Shown: piece by piece, positions 33,305 through 44,395 of the stretch
Position numbering within the stretch: the stretch's first letter is position 1
Layout: every line of letters begins with the position of its first letter
NCBI RefSeq assembly: GCF_000350225.1
Contig: NW_005179080.1
Coordinates: forward strand, 62,001-126,000
DNA from: Chondrus crispus
Taxonomy: Eukaryota > Rhodophyta > Florideophyceae > Gigartinales > Gigartinaceae
DNA: 64,000 nucleotides
Reading direction: 5' to 3'
Program-made: the position numbers and the translations under genes
Notes under the pieces: model-generated
Database searches by the model: none
What the model saw: only the letters and a program-made list of their open reading frames with translations
Told to the model about the DNA's origin: nothing

Positions 33305-33862
33305 ATGAGATATACAGACACCGCTACAGCCGGTATATATATGGGTCGCCTTGGCGCTGGCAGACCATGTTTCGCCTGGAAGCTCGCTCACTCAAAGAAA
33401 CCCAGTCCTTCTGTGACGCTCCAGCCAGCAAAGATCGCGAGATATGCCGCCGTCGACACTAGTGAGCATTGTAATACGTTTAAAGCCCATTCGGCGGAGA
33501 CAGGCGCGAATGTTGATCTTTGCAATGCCTGTCGCAGTAAGAAAGCTGGTTGGGATGTCAGGTCAAATACTCGAAGGCATGGCAAGAATGTTGCGGATAG
33601 ATCTATTAGAGCATGGGCTGCGCGTTGCACATCAAAAATTAAGATTAACCGAGATATGACGTGCTTTGTTTGCGCTTCTATTGGACGCTCTGGAAATCCT
33701 AACACTAACCAAACTTACCATATACGTACTACGTATCGCAAGCCCTGTCGAGATTACACACTTTTTGACGTCATCAAAAGTTCACAATACGAGCAAAAAC
33801 GTTTAGTACAGAGTTTTGCAGGCCATCGAGCTGCCAACCTGCCCATGTGGCCAAACTGTTGA
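33305..33862 (+). CDS. Uncertain ORF of 185 codons
   Basis: Starts at an ATG (33,305; MRYTDTATAGIYMGRLG) and contains six Cys, including LCNACRSKK and MTCFVCASIG, which hint at but do not establish metal binding. No domain was recognised. The opposite strand also has an open frame of 105 codons, so a chance ORF is quite possible. Confidence 0.2.
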   Translation: MRYTDTATAGIYMGRLGAGRPCFAWKLAHSKKPSPSVTLQPAKIARYAAVDTSEHCNTFKAHSAETGANVDLCNACRSKKAGWDVRSNTRRHGKNVADRSIRAWAARCTSKIKINRDMTCFVCASIGRSGNPNTNQTYHIRTTYRKPCRDYTLFDVIKSSQYEQKRLVQSFAGHRAANLPMWPNC

Positions 33863-35030
33863 AACAACCGACATCCAAATTGCTGTGCTATATTCGTGTG
33901 AATCATAGCCGTTATGCCCGGAATGCTGCTCTTCTACTCAATTTTAAATGTTTAGGAATGCCAAAGATTGTTTTTTGTAGAGCCGCTTGTGCCAAGCGAA
34001 AAGGTGGGCTAAGGCGTTTGCCTGTTCTAAAATCTTGCAACTTGCAAGAAGTTGAGACATAAGCTCAGTTTGATGAGACAATACGGTTCCACTGTAACGG
34101 ATGTTTAACAGCTGCCGAAGTCATGGTCCAGTATTCTTGCTCTAGATGTATGTATGTAGTAACTGACCGAAAGGGTTGCCAGGCTCCATCTACATCAGTA
34201 GAGACAATTGTGACACCGATAGACAGAATTGTGGTCCGCATCGTACTGTTTTCTTTTGCACCAAAACCCACAGCGTTGCGTCGGTTGTAGAGGCAGATGT
34301 CTGCTGAGGTTTAATACACGTAATGCCCGTCTAGCGGGCGAGGCCCCTTCAGTAAATAAGCTTTGTTGCACCACACCACGATGCCAATCGACTGGAACAT
34401 GTTTGGGGTGCCCTTTGAAGGCCGTGACGAAAAGAGTACTTGCTCCTGTGTGAAGGGGAAGCTTGAAGATGGGCATGATACAAGCAGTGTACCTTCCGAC
34501 GCACTTTACTGGAGGCGAGCAGCGACCGCGTGCGATATACCCATGGGTAGAGCGGTACATCTACAGTACGGTCTCGGACTCCTAGTACCTTCATGGAATG
34601 TTTCATCATCCTTCGTACGAGACGTTTTTCAAAAGGAGGATTCCCTCCCCCACCTTCTATCCATTCTTCATTATCCTCCCAACACCCCTGAGAACCACAG
34701 ATAGCGTGACCATCATCCCCAATACAATACGAGGGCAAAATTGTAGTAGAACGCGAACCAAGGTCCGTACTAAGACAAGAGTCGTTCGTGGGGTCGTGTA
34801 CGTGGAGCTCGGGGAAGTGGTAGAGACTGATGGGCGACTGTAGAACCCAAGGGTCCTCGCGAACCTCGGAAACCAGAGGCGAAAGACGCGGTGGTCTCGA
34901 CACAGCGGGCCTCACACACGGCCAGCAAACAGTGCGCGCAGGCGGGGAGGCCACATGCGATGCGGCCACGAGAGTCCTAGGGCGCGAGCCAGGCAAGACG
35001 CGAGAGCGTGAACGAGAAGAAGTTAGTTAG
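33863..35030. other. Unassigned sequence
   Basis: Overlapping short frames on both strands, none convincing; the longest (minus, 34,996-34,349) looks like chance. Confidence 0.4.
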
Positions 35031-35139
35031 TACCGCGCAAACTCAAGAACGAGAGTTGCGTCCTTGGTCCTTGGTTACTTGTACTCAAACAAACCCGGCG
35101 CAAGCGCCAACGGCAATATGTACTGTACTAGATCGCGGT

Positions 35140-35859
35140 CGAGATGTCATGGCTAGGGCTCACGAGGCCGCGTCATTGTACAGACGTGTACAGGCGCGGT
35201 AGTAGGTCCACGTGTGCGCGTGTCGAGAGTGGGCAAGGCTGCTGTAAATGGGCTTGGTACTGTACGTCAGGGTACTTGAGTCATCTACATACACGTGCAC
35301 ACGATTCGGGCGAAATAGAATACTAGAGTGGCACGGGTTCATACAACAAACACACAGCTTTCATTAAAAAAATCAGCAAAACGTTCCGTAGATATGGCTG
35401 AGGTCAGGTTCCAGAGCTTTTATAATGTCGGCGAGGAAATCCATGTACTCAAAATAGCATTTCGTTGAAACTTCCTTGCAACTGCATTTGCCAAACTATG
35501 TAAAAAGTCGGCAGAGTTATATCGCTGCATATGAACGCTATTGTTCGTCGTGTGACTGCATAAACGAAACCCAGCCCGAGTGGAGGTTCTGTTACTCTTG
35601 TTCGTGCCTATAAATCGATGCCATAAACGATGTGAAATGGAACGCGTTATCATGAAACGCCTGTGCTGTGGGCCCTTGTAGTATAACGTCCGACGCGCGC
35701 GGAGGTTATGAATCTGGCGGCTGGCACGGTGTACACTTGGGCGGTGGTGCCCACGTGTAGGGACCGCGCGCGTGTACTGATCGGTTGTGGCTGGCGTACG
35801 TGTACAGTAGCACACGTGTCGTCCATGCGGTAGTCTATGGGTATTACGTCTGTACAGTA
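35140..35859 (+). repeat. LTR-like sequence left of the DNA transposon
   Basis: Contains repeated CACGTGT modules (about 35,210, 35,751, 35,812). It ends in a block of about 55 bp, GTAGCACACGTGT...GTCTGTACAG, that recurs after the transposon at 40,446. With 40,446-40,880 (CACGTGT modules, TATA-like CTATATACG near 40,700) it probably formed one GC-rich LTR, now split. Confidence 0.45.
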
Positions 35860-35905
35860 CAGAGCCCTCGCGATAACTGCAAGCCCCAATAACTGCAACT
35901 ACCCG
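35860..35905 (+). repeat. Left terminal inverted repeat
   Basis: CAGAGCCCTCGCGATAACTG with further ATAACTGCA repeats inside. It pairs with 40,400-40,445. Confidence 0.8.
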
Positions 35906-36171
35906 ATAAACGAAACGGCAAGTGGGGAACCATCTCCGGAGTCACTCAAAAATTACTAAAAATTGGACCGTTTCAGATCTGATGACTGCAACGTTTGCAT
36001 CATACCTCCACAGCGTCATATGGGCTGTTTTGAAGGGGTTACAAAAATTACAGTCCTCGATCAGGAGACAGATGAGTATATACAGAAAAATATATATATG
36101 TTTTTCAAATAAACTTTTTGAGGTGTTGGATCCTAGATCCTTATGGGATATATCCCTAGCATTCAATTTAA

Positions 36172-36189
36172 GGATCAATATTCTGATCC
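36172..36189. repeat. Palindromic site P1
   Basis: GGATCAATATTCTGATCC, a near-copy of the perfect palindrome GGATCAGTATACTGATCC; a candidate transposase-binding site. Confidence 0.7.
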
Positions 36190-36376
36190 ATAAATTAAAA
36201 ATGCGCACTAGTTCGTCAATAATTCCTTGCACGAAATACCCTTGAAATATGTTGTAGTTCGCGAGCAGTATAAACATCTGCAAAAGAGTTTGAGAAAAAC
36301 AGAGCAGATGGTCCAGGGCTATAGGCAGCCTGAAAGGGACTGTTCCGGGAGCCAAAAATACCCCCTTTTCGGATAA

Positions 36377-36394
36377 GGATCAGTATACTGATCC
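36377..36394. repeat. Palindromic site P2
   Basis: Perfect 18-bp palindrome GGATCAGTATACTGATCC. Confidence 0.8.
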
Positions 36395-36736
36395 ATAGCA
36401 AGGTGATTTTTGCGCAAAGAAGTGCACTGTATGGATGCTTTATAGTGCTGCGCTTGGTCCGCGTTCGACCCTGAGGCTCTTGGCAATGCATTGCCAACGA
36501 CCTATGAAACAGGCCTTAAAGCACAAGCACGTCACGTATTCTGCGATGGACACAAGGTGGGGTAGTGTACTACATGTAGTGCAGTCAACCAGCACTGTTT
36601 AAAATGCTAGAACACTTCATATATCAGGGAGGTTTACATAAGTCCTTAATAGACATAGGTTTAAGACTTGCGACGTCAGACAAAGTGTAAGACTTGTGCA
36701 GACCACGATGGAAATAGAACAACGGCTTAACAAAGC

Positions 36737-39700
36737 TCATGCGTTTTGCATCGAAGCTCTTCGCGCTCTCTTTCGAGGCCTCACCACCGGTGTCACAATA
36801 GGGTCCTCATCGGTTTGACTGTCAGGGGCGCCCCGAGTGAAACCTGGATGAGTTTTACGGGATTTAGGGGCGGGCGTTTCGCGTGCTTCTAAACTAGCTT
36901 TAGAATGCCAAAGTTCCCAGCAGCTTTTCCGTAATCTAGGGTAGATGCGAACACATAGGTGTACGTGGCAAAGGTTACACTTAAATGAAGATCGGTGTCC
37001 ACGGAAAGAGGGTGTTGTCTGAGAGCTCGCCGCTTCGGTCACATCTGAAGCCTAAGACGTGCTATTAATTCCACAAAGTGAACAATATAAATGTTCGCGA
37101 ACCTGTTTCTGTTTGTGCATAGATCCCATCCTAAGCTTGATACCGTCTTGCCCATTAAAGAAAATCAACCGCCCCCTCTTTCTTGACTGAGCTAGTGAGC
37201 TCAGCCGTGACACATCAGCTTTGGTAATGCTCCCTGTAGGTGAGTTCATCACGTCCAGAACTGCTGACGCGACCTGCAATCTATCAGCACGTTGAAGAAG
37301 CTCGCCTGATACATCGTAGATAAAGTCAGCAAGAGACTGGACAGAGTTGAGGGAGTCTCTAAATCTCTTCATGCTACCAAAAACGTCTCGCGACTCCAGA
37401 AGATGAGCCTTGCACTGCAGTCGGTATGACGTAAATGCATTCACGGCTAGGGTTTTAAGCGTTTGAATAACCAGCTTCTGTTCCCAGCGGAGAGATGATG
37501 TCGAGGAGCGCATAACGGCGCGCGCTTGGGCCGTTCCATCGACACCCCCCTTAGTCTTGGAATACAGACTTTGTATTCCGTGCTTGAAAACCTTGAAAGG
37601 AGGCATCGGCCCTTGCTCTTTTACATCTTCGTTGATGACCTTCCAGAATGAAAATTTGTTCTCTAATAGACGTTTGGTCTGAGCATCCGCAAAAATTGGA
37701 GGGACCAGATCGCCATCAGAAGGTCCATGAGCCCAGCTGGCCAGAGCTCTTGCCTTTGGTGCAAGGGCCATCTCCAAAGCACTTAACACGTGCTCCGGCG
37801 CCCGCACGATGACTACGTATAAAAGACCAGTCTGAGACGCTGATACATAGACTGCAAGACAAACACGAAGCACCAGTATTTGTTGTATAAATTGGCCCAT
37901 GTGAATCTCAGGTATGTACTGACGAAAGGTTGCGACGCCAACCTCGCATGTAATGGGAGCTGCTGATGCAATCCCCATCGCCCGGTCCAGCAAGCTGGAG
38001 GCAACACTTGACTCGCATTTAAGGGGATCTGCTGATGCAATCCCCATCGCCCGGTCCAGCGAGCTGAAGGCAACACTTGACTGGATTTCAACACTGGCCA
38101 AGATTCCCCCTAATGTGTTGCTCTCTGTTAAGCCATCCAGTCCCAGCACTATGTGGTCAATTATTGCGACTCCGTCCGCGGAGCACGAAAGCCATGAGTC
38201 CTCCTTACGCGCTACCATTCCAAGTTCGAATAAACCCTTTACAAAAGGCTTTGCCTCCAGCGCTAAGAAAGCAGCCTTCTCGTTTGCAGTTCCCCGCATC
38301 ATCGCCTCAGTCGATCGCGATCCACTAAACCACGATTCGGTGCATTGGCGGAGCAACTGTTGGGGTCGCGGGGCTTCTGTAATACAAACGGCGAGCCCAA
38401 GAAGCTGCCGCACGGCACTGTCTGACATGATAAAACGACCAGCAAGCGTTCCTGTCACTCTAAACTGCCTCATGACGAACCAATCCGCGCAACGTTGTCC
38501 GATCGTTAGAACCTGGCAATGCTTCATGACCTCCCTTGCAACAGCGCTCTTGGTTGAGGAGTCGTTCTCAAGAGGCCATGTCCGTGGTGAGATTCTGTTG
38601 GCCCACGCTCCAAAAAGAAGCGACCCGCAGGCCTCCGGCCGTGGTGACGCAACCCGTGTGGCTTCTGACTTCGCCATAGATGAAGGCAGGTTGTGAGCAA
38701 AGCCCAGAACTTTGCTAAACTTAGTTGTGCCTCTTTCTCTAATAGCCACAGCTGAAACCCTTTGCCTGGGCGGTGCGTCTGGTCCTGTGGCCTTGAGAAG
38801 CTTAGTGGCGCAGAACGCCGCAGGGGCCTGGTCTATAGAGTCGTCAATTATAAAGCTCCTGTCAGATGTGAAGTTGCCGGTTGCACTTGGGGTTACTCTT
38901 GGCACGTTTTGCTGTACTCCGTCTACTGGTACATCTTCATCAACTTCTAACTCCCTGCCATCACCTTCCACATCATCCTCCCCAATATCGATCTTCTCGT
39001 CCCCCTCCTGATCAAAAAGCCCAATCTGCAGGAAAGATTTACCGACAAAAAGGGTGACAGTGCAAGAGGATCCAATTTCATGCCCGAGTAAACTACGAAG
39101 CAGCGACAACTTTCCATAACCTCTGTTGGCTGTCACAATTACCCCATGGTGACTCTGAGATCCTTGGTCTTTAAGAACCATCGAAAGCAGCTCATCCACA
39201 CTAGAAGCCTGCGATTGGCCTCGGCGGCAGAATCGTACGAATAGCACTAGCCGCGAGAAGGGATCTACCAAAGCGTTAGCACAGTGTCCCTCTTCGTCAG
39301 CCTTGCGATTGTTTTGACCGGATTATCGCTCGCCCTTGTCCCGTACAATTCATCATCGACCGTTAAGGTTGTGTAAGGCGAGTTAAAACATTCTACATGA
39401 CAGTTGAAATGCGGCCTGTTAAAACCCACTCAGTTGTACTGTTTGGTCCCTCTGGGAGTTCCAAGAGCTCTCTCCAGTGGTACCACGGCCCATCACAGAG
39501 TATGCCTTGATGTTGTTCACAATAAAACGTATTCTCTCCAAAGAAAGATGCGTCTTAACCAAACAGTTCAAGATTTCAATGGACTTCTGTGGACTAAGCC
39601 CTGTTGTATGCAAAAGCAGCACTACGGAAAGAAACCGGTACATTTCCCATAGCTTAAGTCTTTCAACTGGGAGATCATGTATTACAATGTGTTCATTAGT

Positions 39701-40081
39701 CCATTGCATGCATTTGTTCAGTACGTCGTCAACAAATAAAGTGACAAAGCTTCCTCTGCTTGCCGTCAAATCTCGTACAAGCCGTGCCTCCCGCATCTTC
39801 GCGATTGCAGACGTCCAAAGCAACCTTGCCCGCTCCCCAACCACTTCCTCCGCGAAGAAGCCCTCAAGAACGACATCCAGGGCCGCACCTTGACTACTTA
39901 TCCGCCAGCCTTGCACAGCCGCTGACTTCCCACGAGAGCTCTGCGCTGCCCGGCAAACTCCTCCTCTTCCGCGCCCTCGGACTCTTCCATGGGCTCGGCC
40001 CCTCCCACGGCCGTGAGCCCTCTCGCTGCGAACCCTGTTGTCGCCTTCGGGCTGCGGTGATGTAGGAAGAACGGTTGGCAT
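36737..40081 (-). pseudogene. Composite transposase: piggyBac-like DDE, YqaJ-like nuclease, Cys-rich C-terminus
   Basis: Three minus-strand frames join in order. 40,081-39,419: ATG start, Arg/Gly-rich repeats (GRGRGRAHGRVRGRGRGG), then LWEMYRFLSVVLLLHTTGLS, like the piggyBac N-terminal domain. The 39,418-39,275 frame holds LTVDDELYGTRASDNPVKTI with a candidate first catalytic Asp. 39,271-37,052 (739 codons) starts VDPFSRLVLFVRFCRRGQS and has VTANRGYGK, where Asp would be expected for Asn. A YqaJ/lambda-exonuclease-like domain follows: DWFVMRQFRVTGTLAG (residues 263-278), MRGTANE (325-331), SCSADG (362-367), SVEIQ (393-397; usual Glu-x-Lys is Glu-x-Gln) and GQFIQQ. 37,042-36,737 contributes KCNLCHVHLC...CWELWH which, with the preceding YCSLC, resembles the piggyBac Cys-rich C-terminus. 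Frameshifts near 39,410, 39,280 and 37,045 suggest a dead copy, though short introns cannot be excluded. Confidence 0.7.
37952..38093 (-). repeat. 69-bp tandem duplication in the nuclease domain
   Basis: Two copies with a 69-bp period (marker TGCTGATGCAATCCCC at 37,961 and 38,030) keep the frame. They duplicate 23 residues containing LLDRAMGIASA right after SVEIQ. Confidence 0.9.
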
Positions 40082-40267
40082 GGTCTCCTCAATCCTCTTG
40101 TGAAAGGAAGTGGGCGTCCTGTTGCTTCCACTTTGCCGATTTTGATTTTTGAAAACTTGAATGACTCGAGGTAATGAGCTCTTTCGGTCGACACCGGCTT
40201 CAATCTATGAAGCAGACTGTAAGGGACCCTTATGGGCCGCTCAAAACACTCCTCGAGTCGGGTCTAT

Positions 40268-40285
40268 GCATCAGTATACTGATCC
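40268..40285. repeat. Palindromic site P3
   Basis: GCATCAGTATACTGATCC, one base off the palindrome. Confidence 0.75.
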
Positions 40286-40321
40286 ATAGGCCAAAATCTG
40301 GGAAAACCCAAAATTGCTGAA

Positions 40322-40339
40322 GGATCAGTATACTGATCC
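40322..40339. repeat. Palindromic site P4
   Basis: Perfect GGATCAGTATACTGATCC; P1-P2 and P3-P4 place two sites near each end. Confidence 0.8.
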
Positions 40340-40399
40340 ATAGAAATGCTAGGGATATGCTAGGCCCTATCCAAAGATTTGATAACTGAAAATCCGCGA

Positions 40400-40445
40400 T
40401 AACTGCCACAAAGGGGGATCTCCCCAGGTTATTGCGAGGGCACTG
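40400..40445 (-). repeat. Right terminal inverted repeat
   Basis: Read inward: CAGTGCCCTCGCAATAACCT, then CAGTTATCGCGG. It is followed by TA. Confidence 0.8.
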
Positions 40446-41290
40446 TAGCACACGTGTGGTCCATGTCGTAGTTGGTAGCTATTAAATGTGTACGGCACCG
40501 CACACGTGTAATGGCAGCATCCGCACGGTTGTTAGTAATTGTGACGTTGGTATTTTAATTGTGTACAGTATCCGGCACGCACTAGGGGGGAGGTACTGTA
40601 CTGGGACAGGTTTGCAAGGCGCCCCTCTGAGGGGTTAAGACTTGAAACCCGTCCCCAACAAATAACTGGGCCAAGCTCGCCCCCGTCTTTTCGGCGCCTA
40701 TATACGACCTTTCGGTAAGTTAATCCGCGCTGGCTTCTAACCCGTTTCTGATCGCCTCCGTATACGCACCACGGAGCAACTGCGCGTAACCAGCCAGTGA
40801 GCCACTCCCTTTTCGCGAATTCGTCCGTAACGGTTTAATTAGCCCGCCGGGCGTCCGCCTCGCGTGCCTCCTCGGCGAAGCATCCACCTCTCACCCAATC
40901 AAAGGACGAGAGGATTTATCCCACAGCCCTCACAAAACCTACCGTAAATAAGTAGTACTGTTTGCGCCCTGGAACGCTGGGAACAGAATCGTTCACTACA
41001 TAAACATGCGTTAAATGCATGCATCCACTGATTTCTTGCGACCCTCCAATTTGGCCTTGGAAAGTTTCGTGACCCCTGGTGTGATATACGGCTGAGCTCC
41101 ATCGTCCCCAGACACACAGAACAATGTAGCAAGGTATAAAGATGAACGGGGCGAATTTCCGTGGGCAAAGTTGAGCAATGAGCCTTGTGGGAGCGGCTTA
41201 TTGAATGTCTGAGAGACAAAGAGGATTTATAAATACGGATCCGATTTACTCGGAATTCAGATGTTGGTCCATCAGGGGTTTCTGTTAGAG
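40446..41290 (+). other. LTR-like right flank, then unassigned sequence
   Basis: 40,446-40,880 continues the split GC-rich LTR (CACGTGT modules, TATA-like box). 40,880-41,290 shows nothing recognisable; a minus-strand frame at 40,899-41,360 has no domain. Confidence 0.4.
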
Positions 41291-41299
41291 TAAATGATT

Positions 41300-41620
41300 G
41301 AAGAAGGCTACAGTGCACATCACTGTCTGTGTTTATCAGTATCCATTCAGGACACAGCATGAAGGCTACATTTAGCTACCCAAGATAGAATCCCTTAAGG
41401 ACTATGCTAGCCACAACCTACCATTTATGCCCATGACTGTTTAGGGATATTGTATAGGTGGCGCAAGTCTCTTTAAAGTAGTGCGCCTACATTTTCTTGT
41501 AAAGTCAATACGACTACAAATTCAGGTCGAAGACGCTACTGGTCTTCGACCTCAGCACATTGAACCAACCTGAACAACAACCCGACAACTCTGTGCCCGA
41601 CCGTGCTCACCCTCCTGCAG
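41300..41620 (+). repeat. Dispersed repeat, copy 2
   Basis: Partner of 29,835-30,175. It contains an 11-bp-arm hairpin (about 41,546-41,574, AGGTCGAAGAC...GTCTTCGACCT) absent from copy 1. Confidence 0.6.
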
Positions 41621-43090
41621 TTTCGAGGCCATAGCCTGCTGCTACCCGTTTCTATCGGTAACACCATTTACCACCCCTTCTTAGCCACATCTCCTGATTC
41701 CCCCTCCGGACGGCCCCGCCCGGTCGGTCTCTCGACAGTTTCCACCATCGCAGAGAAGCCTTCCTAACCAACCATTTCGCTAAATTTCAAGGGCTGAGTC
41801 CAAATCACTGCACTACGCTGGCTGAGACTATGTGAGAGAATGGAAGGTGCTGTTGTGCGATGCCGGGAGATTGCGGTTGCTCTGCCCTCGGAAAGCATGC
41901 CATGCAAGAGTGATCCGTTGAAGTAATGAATTGTGCATATTATTAGTGTCGTTCAGAATGAGCGATTCTGGACTGCATTCATCAGTTTGCGGCATTTGTT
42001 TTACAAAACTGCCAGATATGATCGGCCGAGAGAAATAGACATGGCGGTGAAGTTACGAGACTTCGCTGCCGGCGCTAACTGGCAGCATGTCACTCGCTAC
42101 TCTCTGGACAGCTTCAGAGGTATACGACGCGGCGAAGAGATATGAGGAAAGCTGTTTTTGCAAAAACATATAAAGTAAGGGACGAAGTCCATCATGGTTG
42201 ACATAGTGCCACATGATCTCGGTACGAGTATCATAATCTTGCAGCATCTCCTGACAGTTGTATTGTTATTCGAAATCAGCGAAGTTGTAAGCATGACACC
42301 TATAACTCGTTCTAGACTAAACAGTGGAGCTATTATGCCGACATAATCGGTACCGTTGTAATTGTTGAAATTTATCACAAGGCGGTGGACATAAATAAGA
42401 AAATGTCAACACGGTGGTAATCTCACTGAAAGTCCATAGCACCGTGGTCGTAATTACTGCATTGTATATTGAGGGTGTGGTCAGATTGGATCAGTTAATT
42501 AAAAATGGTTGTCATATGTGCCATGTCCTGACAGCAATGTTGCTGGACTATTTAGATGTAGCTGTAATATTTCCAGTTCAAGTAGGACAACTATGCACCT
42601 GTGGGAGGAGGGCTGGGGGGATATAGGGCACACAGAGATCAGCAAAAGAGGGCCAGGGCGAGAGGGAATTTCAGAGAAGACGCTAGAGAGTTAATATGAG
42701 GAAAGAAGTGAAGGGCATTCGAATTGGTGAGAGGTGGTGGGGAAAGAAGACGGATGGAAGTGGAGACGGGAGATGAGTGCCGGGAGGGAGAGTGTGTGAC
42801 ATGCAGATATTTAAAACTAAAAGTAACACGTCTAAGATTTAGACACGGAAGCACCCGACAAGAACGCACTCTCTGGACGAAGTGAAGAGGGGTGTTGTGG
42901 AGAAGGAAGCTTGAAGGAGGGGTACAAGTGGGTAGATATATGGACATAAGGATTGTACCGGGTCCTAATTGCATTCATAAAAATGAGCTCATATCCCGTG
43001 TAATTTTGCGCGGAGTACTCAAAGTCAGAATCCGGACCTCGGGCATTACACGCACATATTGTCGGTGGTGGGGATATGTGGGCAGCGATG
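41621..43090. other. Unassigned sequence
   Basis: No supported gene. 42,600-42,800 is purine-rich on the plus strand. Confidence 0.45.
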
Positions 43091-43471
43091 CTACTTTGAC
43101 ATGACAGCCTTGAAAGCGATGCCGCTCGCCGTGCGCACGGGCTTGGCGCACAGCAACTGGGCGAGAGCGGAGCAATGCGCATGCGGCACGGCGGCGTGGA
43201 TGTCTACCCGCTTCGTGTGGTTGGCCAGGCCGAGGCACTTTGCAGCGGCCGTCTTGATGGATGTGAAGGAGGTGGCGTTTGGCGTGGTGTGCAGACGGAT
43301 GAGAAAAGAATCGATCTCAGCGATGGCGGCTTTCTTGGCCAGGGTTTGGTCTGAGCAAGGCCGGGTGGCGCGGCACCATCGTAATGCGACAGTTTTCTCA
43401 GAGACGCATGTGCAGGATGCCCGGATTTCTGAGCCAGCCGTGCAGGCGCAGACCACGTACCCTCTTGCCAT
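43091..43471 (-). CDS. Hypothetical 126-codon ORF
   Basis: Begins at an ATG (43,471; [20 protein letters not shown]) and ends with FKAVMSK. It has seven or more Cys, four in the first 22 residues, and no recognised domain or membrane segment. Local GC content is high and other frames are also partly open, so the gene is uncertain. Confidence 0.3.
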   Translation of the reverse strand: MARGYVVCACTAGSEIRASCTCVSEKTVALRWCRATRPCSDQTLAKKAAIAEIDSFLIRLHTTPNATSFTSIKTAAAKCLGLANHTKRVDIHAAVPHAHCSALAQLLCAKPVRTASGIAFKAVMSK

Positions 43472-44395
43472 GGTGTAAAGCTGCTTACCGGTGCTGAGTC
43501 TTCGCAGCGGAGACAGACGGGTGGGGATAAGTCGAGACGGGAGGACAGGCTCGGTAGGAGTTCAGACACACCGTCATGCAGCAGCGCATCGCTGGACGAC
43601 GTCCGCAAGCCGTATCATTCATAACGTCTCTGGTGGGACAAGGTATGATACGACAAAACAAGTTCTATATCGTACAATCAATCGAAGCACGCCAGGTGTA
43701 CACCCAATCGGCAAGCCTGAACACCGCCTGGAGTTGTATCTCCAACCCTCAGCCCGGACCTTGAAGATGCCGTCCCAGCGCCTTCCTCATCCACAACCCC
43801 GCCATCAAATGGGGGCCTTCGTGGCCAACAGCACTCTGCTGTTGCATAGAAGCGCCTTGCACCACGCACCTCCGTCGCGCGCGCCACCTCTACAGCCAAC
43901 CGGGCCCGCAGAGAAGGACGTGCACCTCGCTGAGCGTCGCAGATGGCCTGCCCGGCTGGCGTCCCTCCTCAGCGTCCCGCCACTGGCAGATGCCTCGATC
44001 GCCTTCGCCGCAGGAAAGATTCTGGCGGGCTCCGGTACTAATATGTTCAATTTGTCATGGTCGTACGAATAATTCTGTCCTGGTATCCCAAGACGGACCT
44101 CTCCGCGCCGCTCAGGATCAATATCGCCGTCCCGAGTGAGCCACTGCTTATCGCGACCAGGAAGGTCATTCTGCCAGTGGAGTTAGTCGGCATTCCCCCT
44201 ATCTTATGGTTCGCGATCAAGAGCTTTGTCCAGGAGATCCTCGTTGGACCGCGGGGATTGCTCGTTTTGCTCGGCCGGAAGTGAGGTAAAATTGGCGGTG
44301 CATTGCCCCAGGGCAATGGCTACACAATGGAGAGAGACGAACATCATAGTATTTTATTCAGAACCGAATTGGAATCAGACAAAACGATTCAGAAC
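43472..44395. other. Unassigned GC-rich sequence
   Basis: Open frames on both strands overlap (for example plus 43,491-44,072; minus 44,316-44,047). None has a motif I recognise. Confidence 0.4.

Larger units (their letters stand above)
35860..40445 (-). mobile_element. DNA transposon with CAG...CTG ends and TA target duplication
   Basis: The ends are inverted: CAGAGCCCTCGCGATAAC on the left and, read inward, CAGTGCCCTCGCAATAAC on the right. TA flanks both sides (35,858-35,859 and 40,446-40,447). Removing the element restores TGTACAGTAGCACACGTGT, which occurs intact at 35,801-35,819, so the host's own tandem repeat gives an empty site. The ends look like pogo/Tigger-type termini. The internal transposase (minus strand, 36,737-40,081) instead looks piggyBac-like with an added nuclease domain. 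Size 4,586 bp. Confidence 0.8.

Noticed and set aside
34349-34996. 215-codon minus-strand ORF
   Set aside because: Overlaps open plus-strand frames, has no domain or helix/strand pattern typical of a protein, and sits in an unassigned stretch; likely chance.
28042-36000. tRNA, rRNA or snRNA genes
   Set aside because: No cloverleaf-compatible A/B-box pair or rRNA-like core was seen by eye; a covariance-model scan was not possible.
35840-40500. The blocks of about 55 bp on each side of the DNA transposon as its LTRs or long TSD
   Set aside because: They diverge from each other by about a quarter and belong to a pre-existing tandem repeat; the TA duplication and CAG ends explain the junctions.
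40899-41360. 153-codon minus-strand ORF
   Set aside because: Starts before and ends inside a diverged dispersed repeat, with no recognisable domain.
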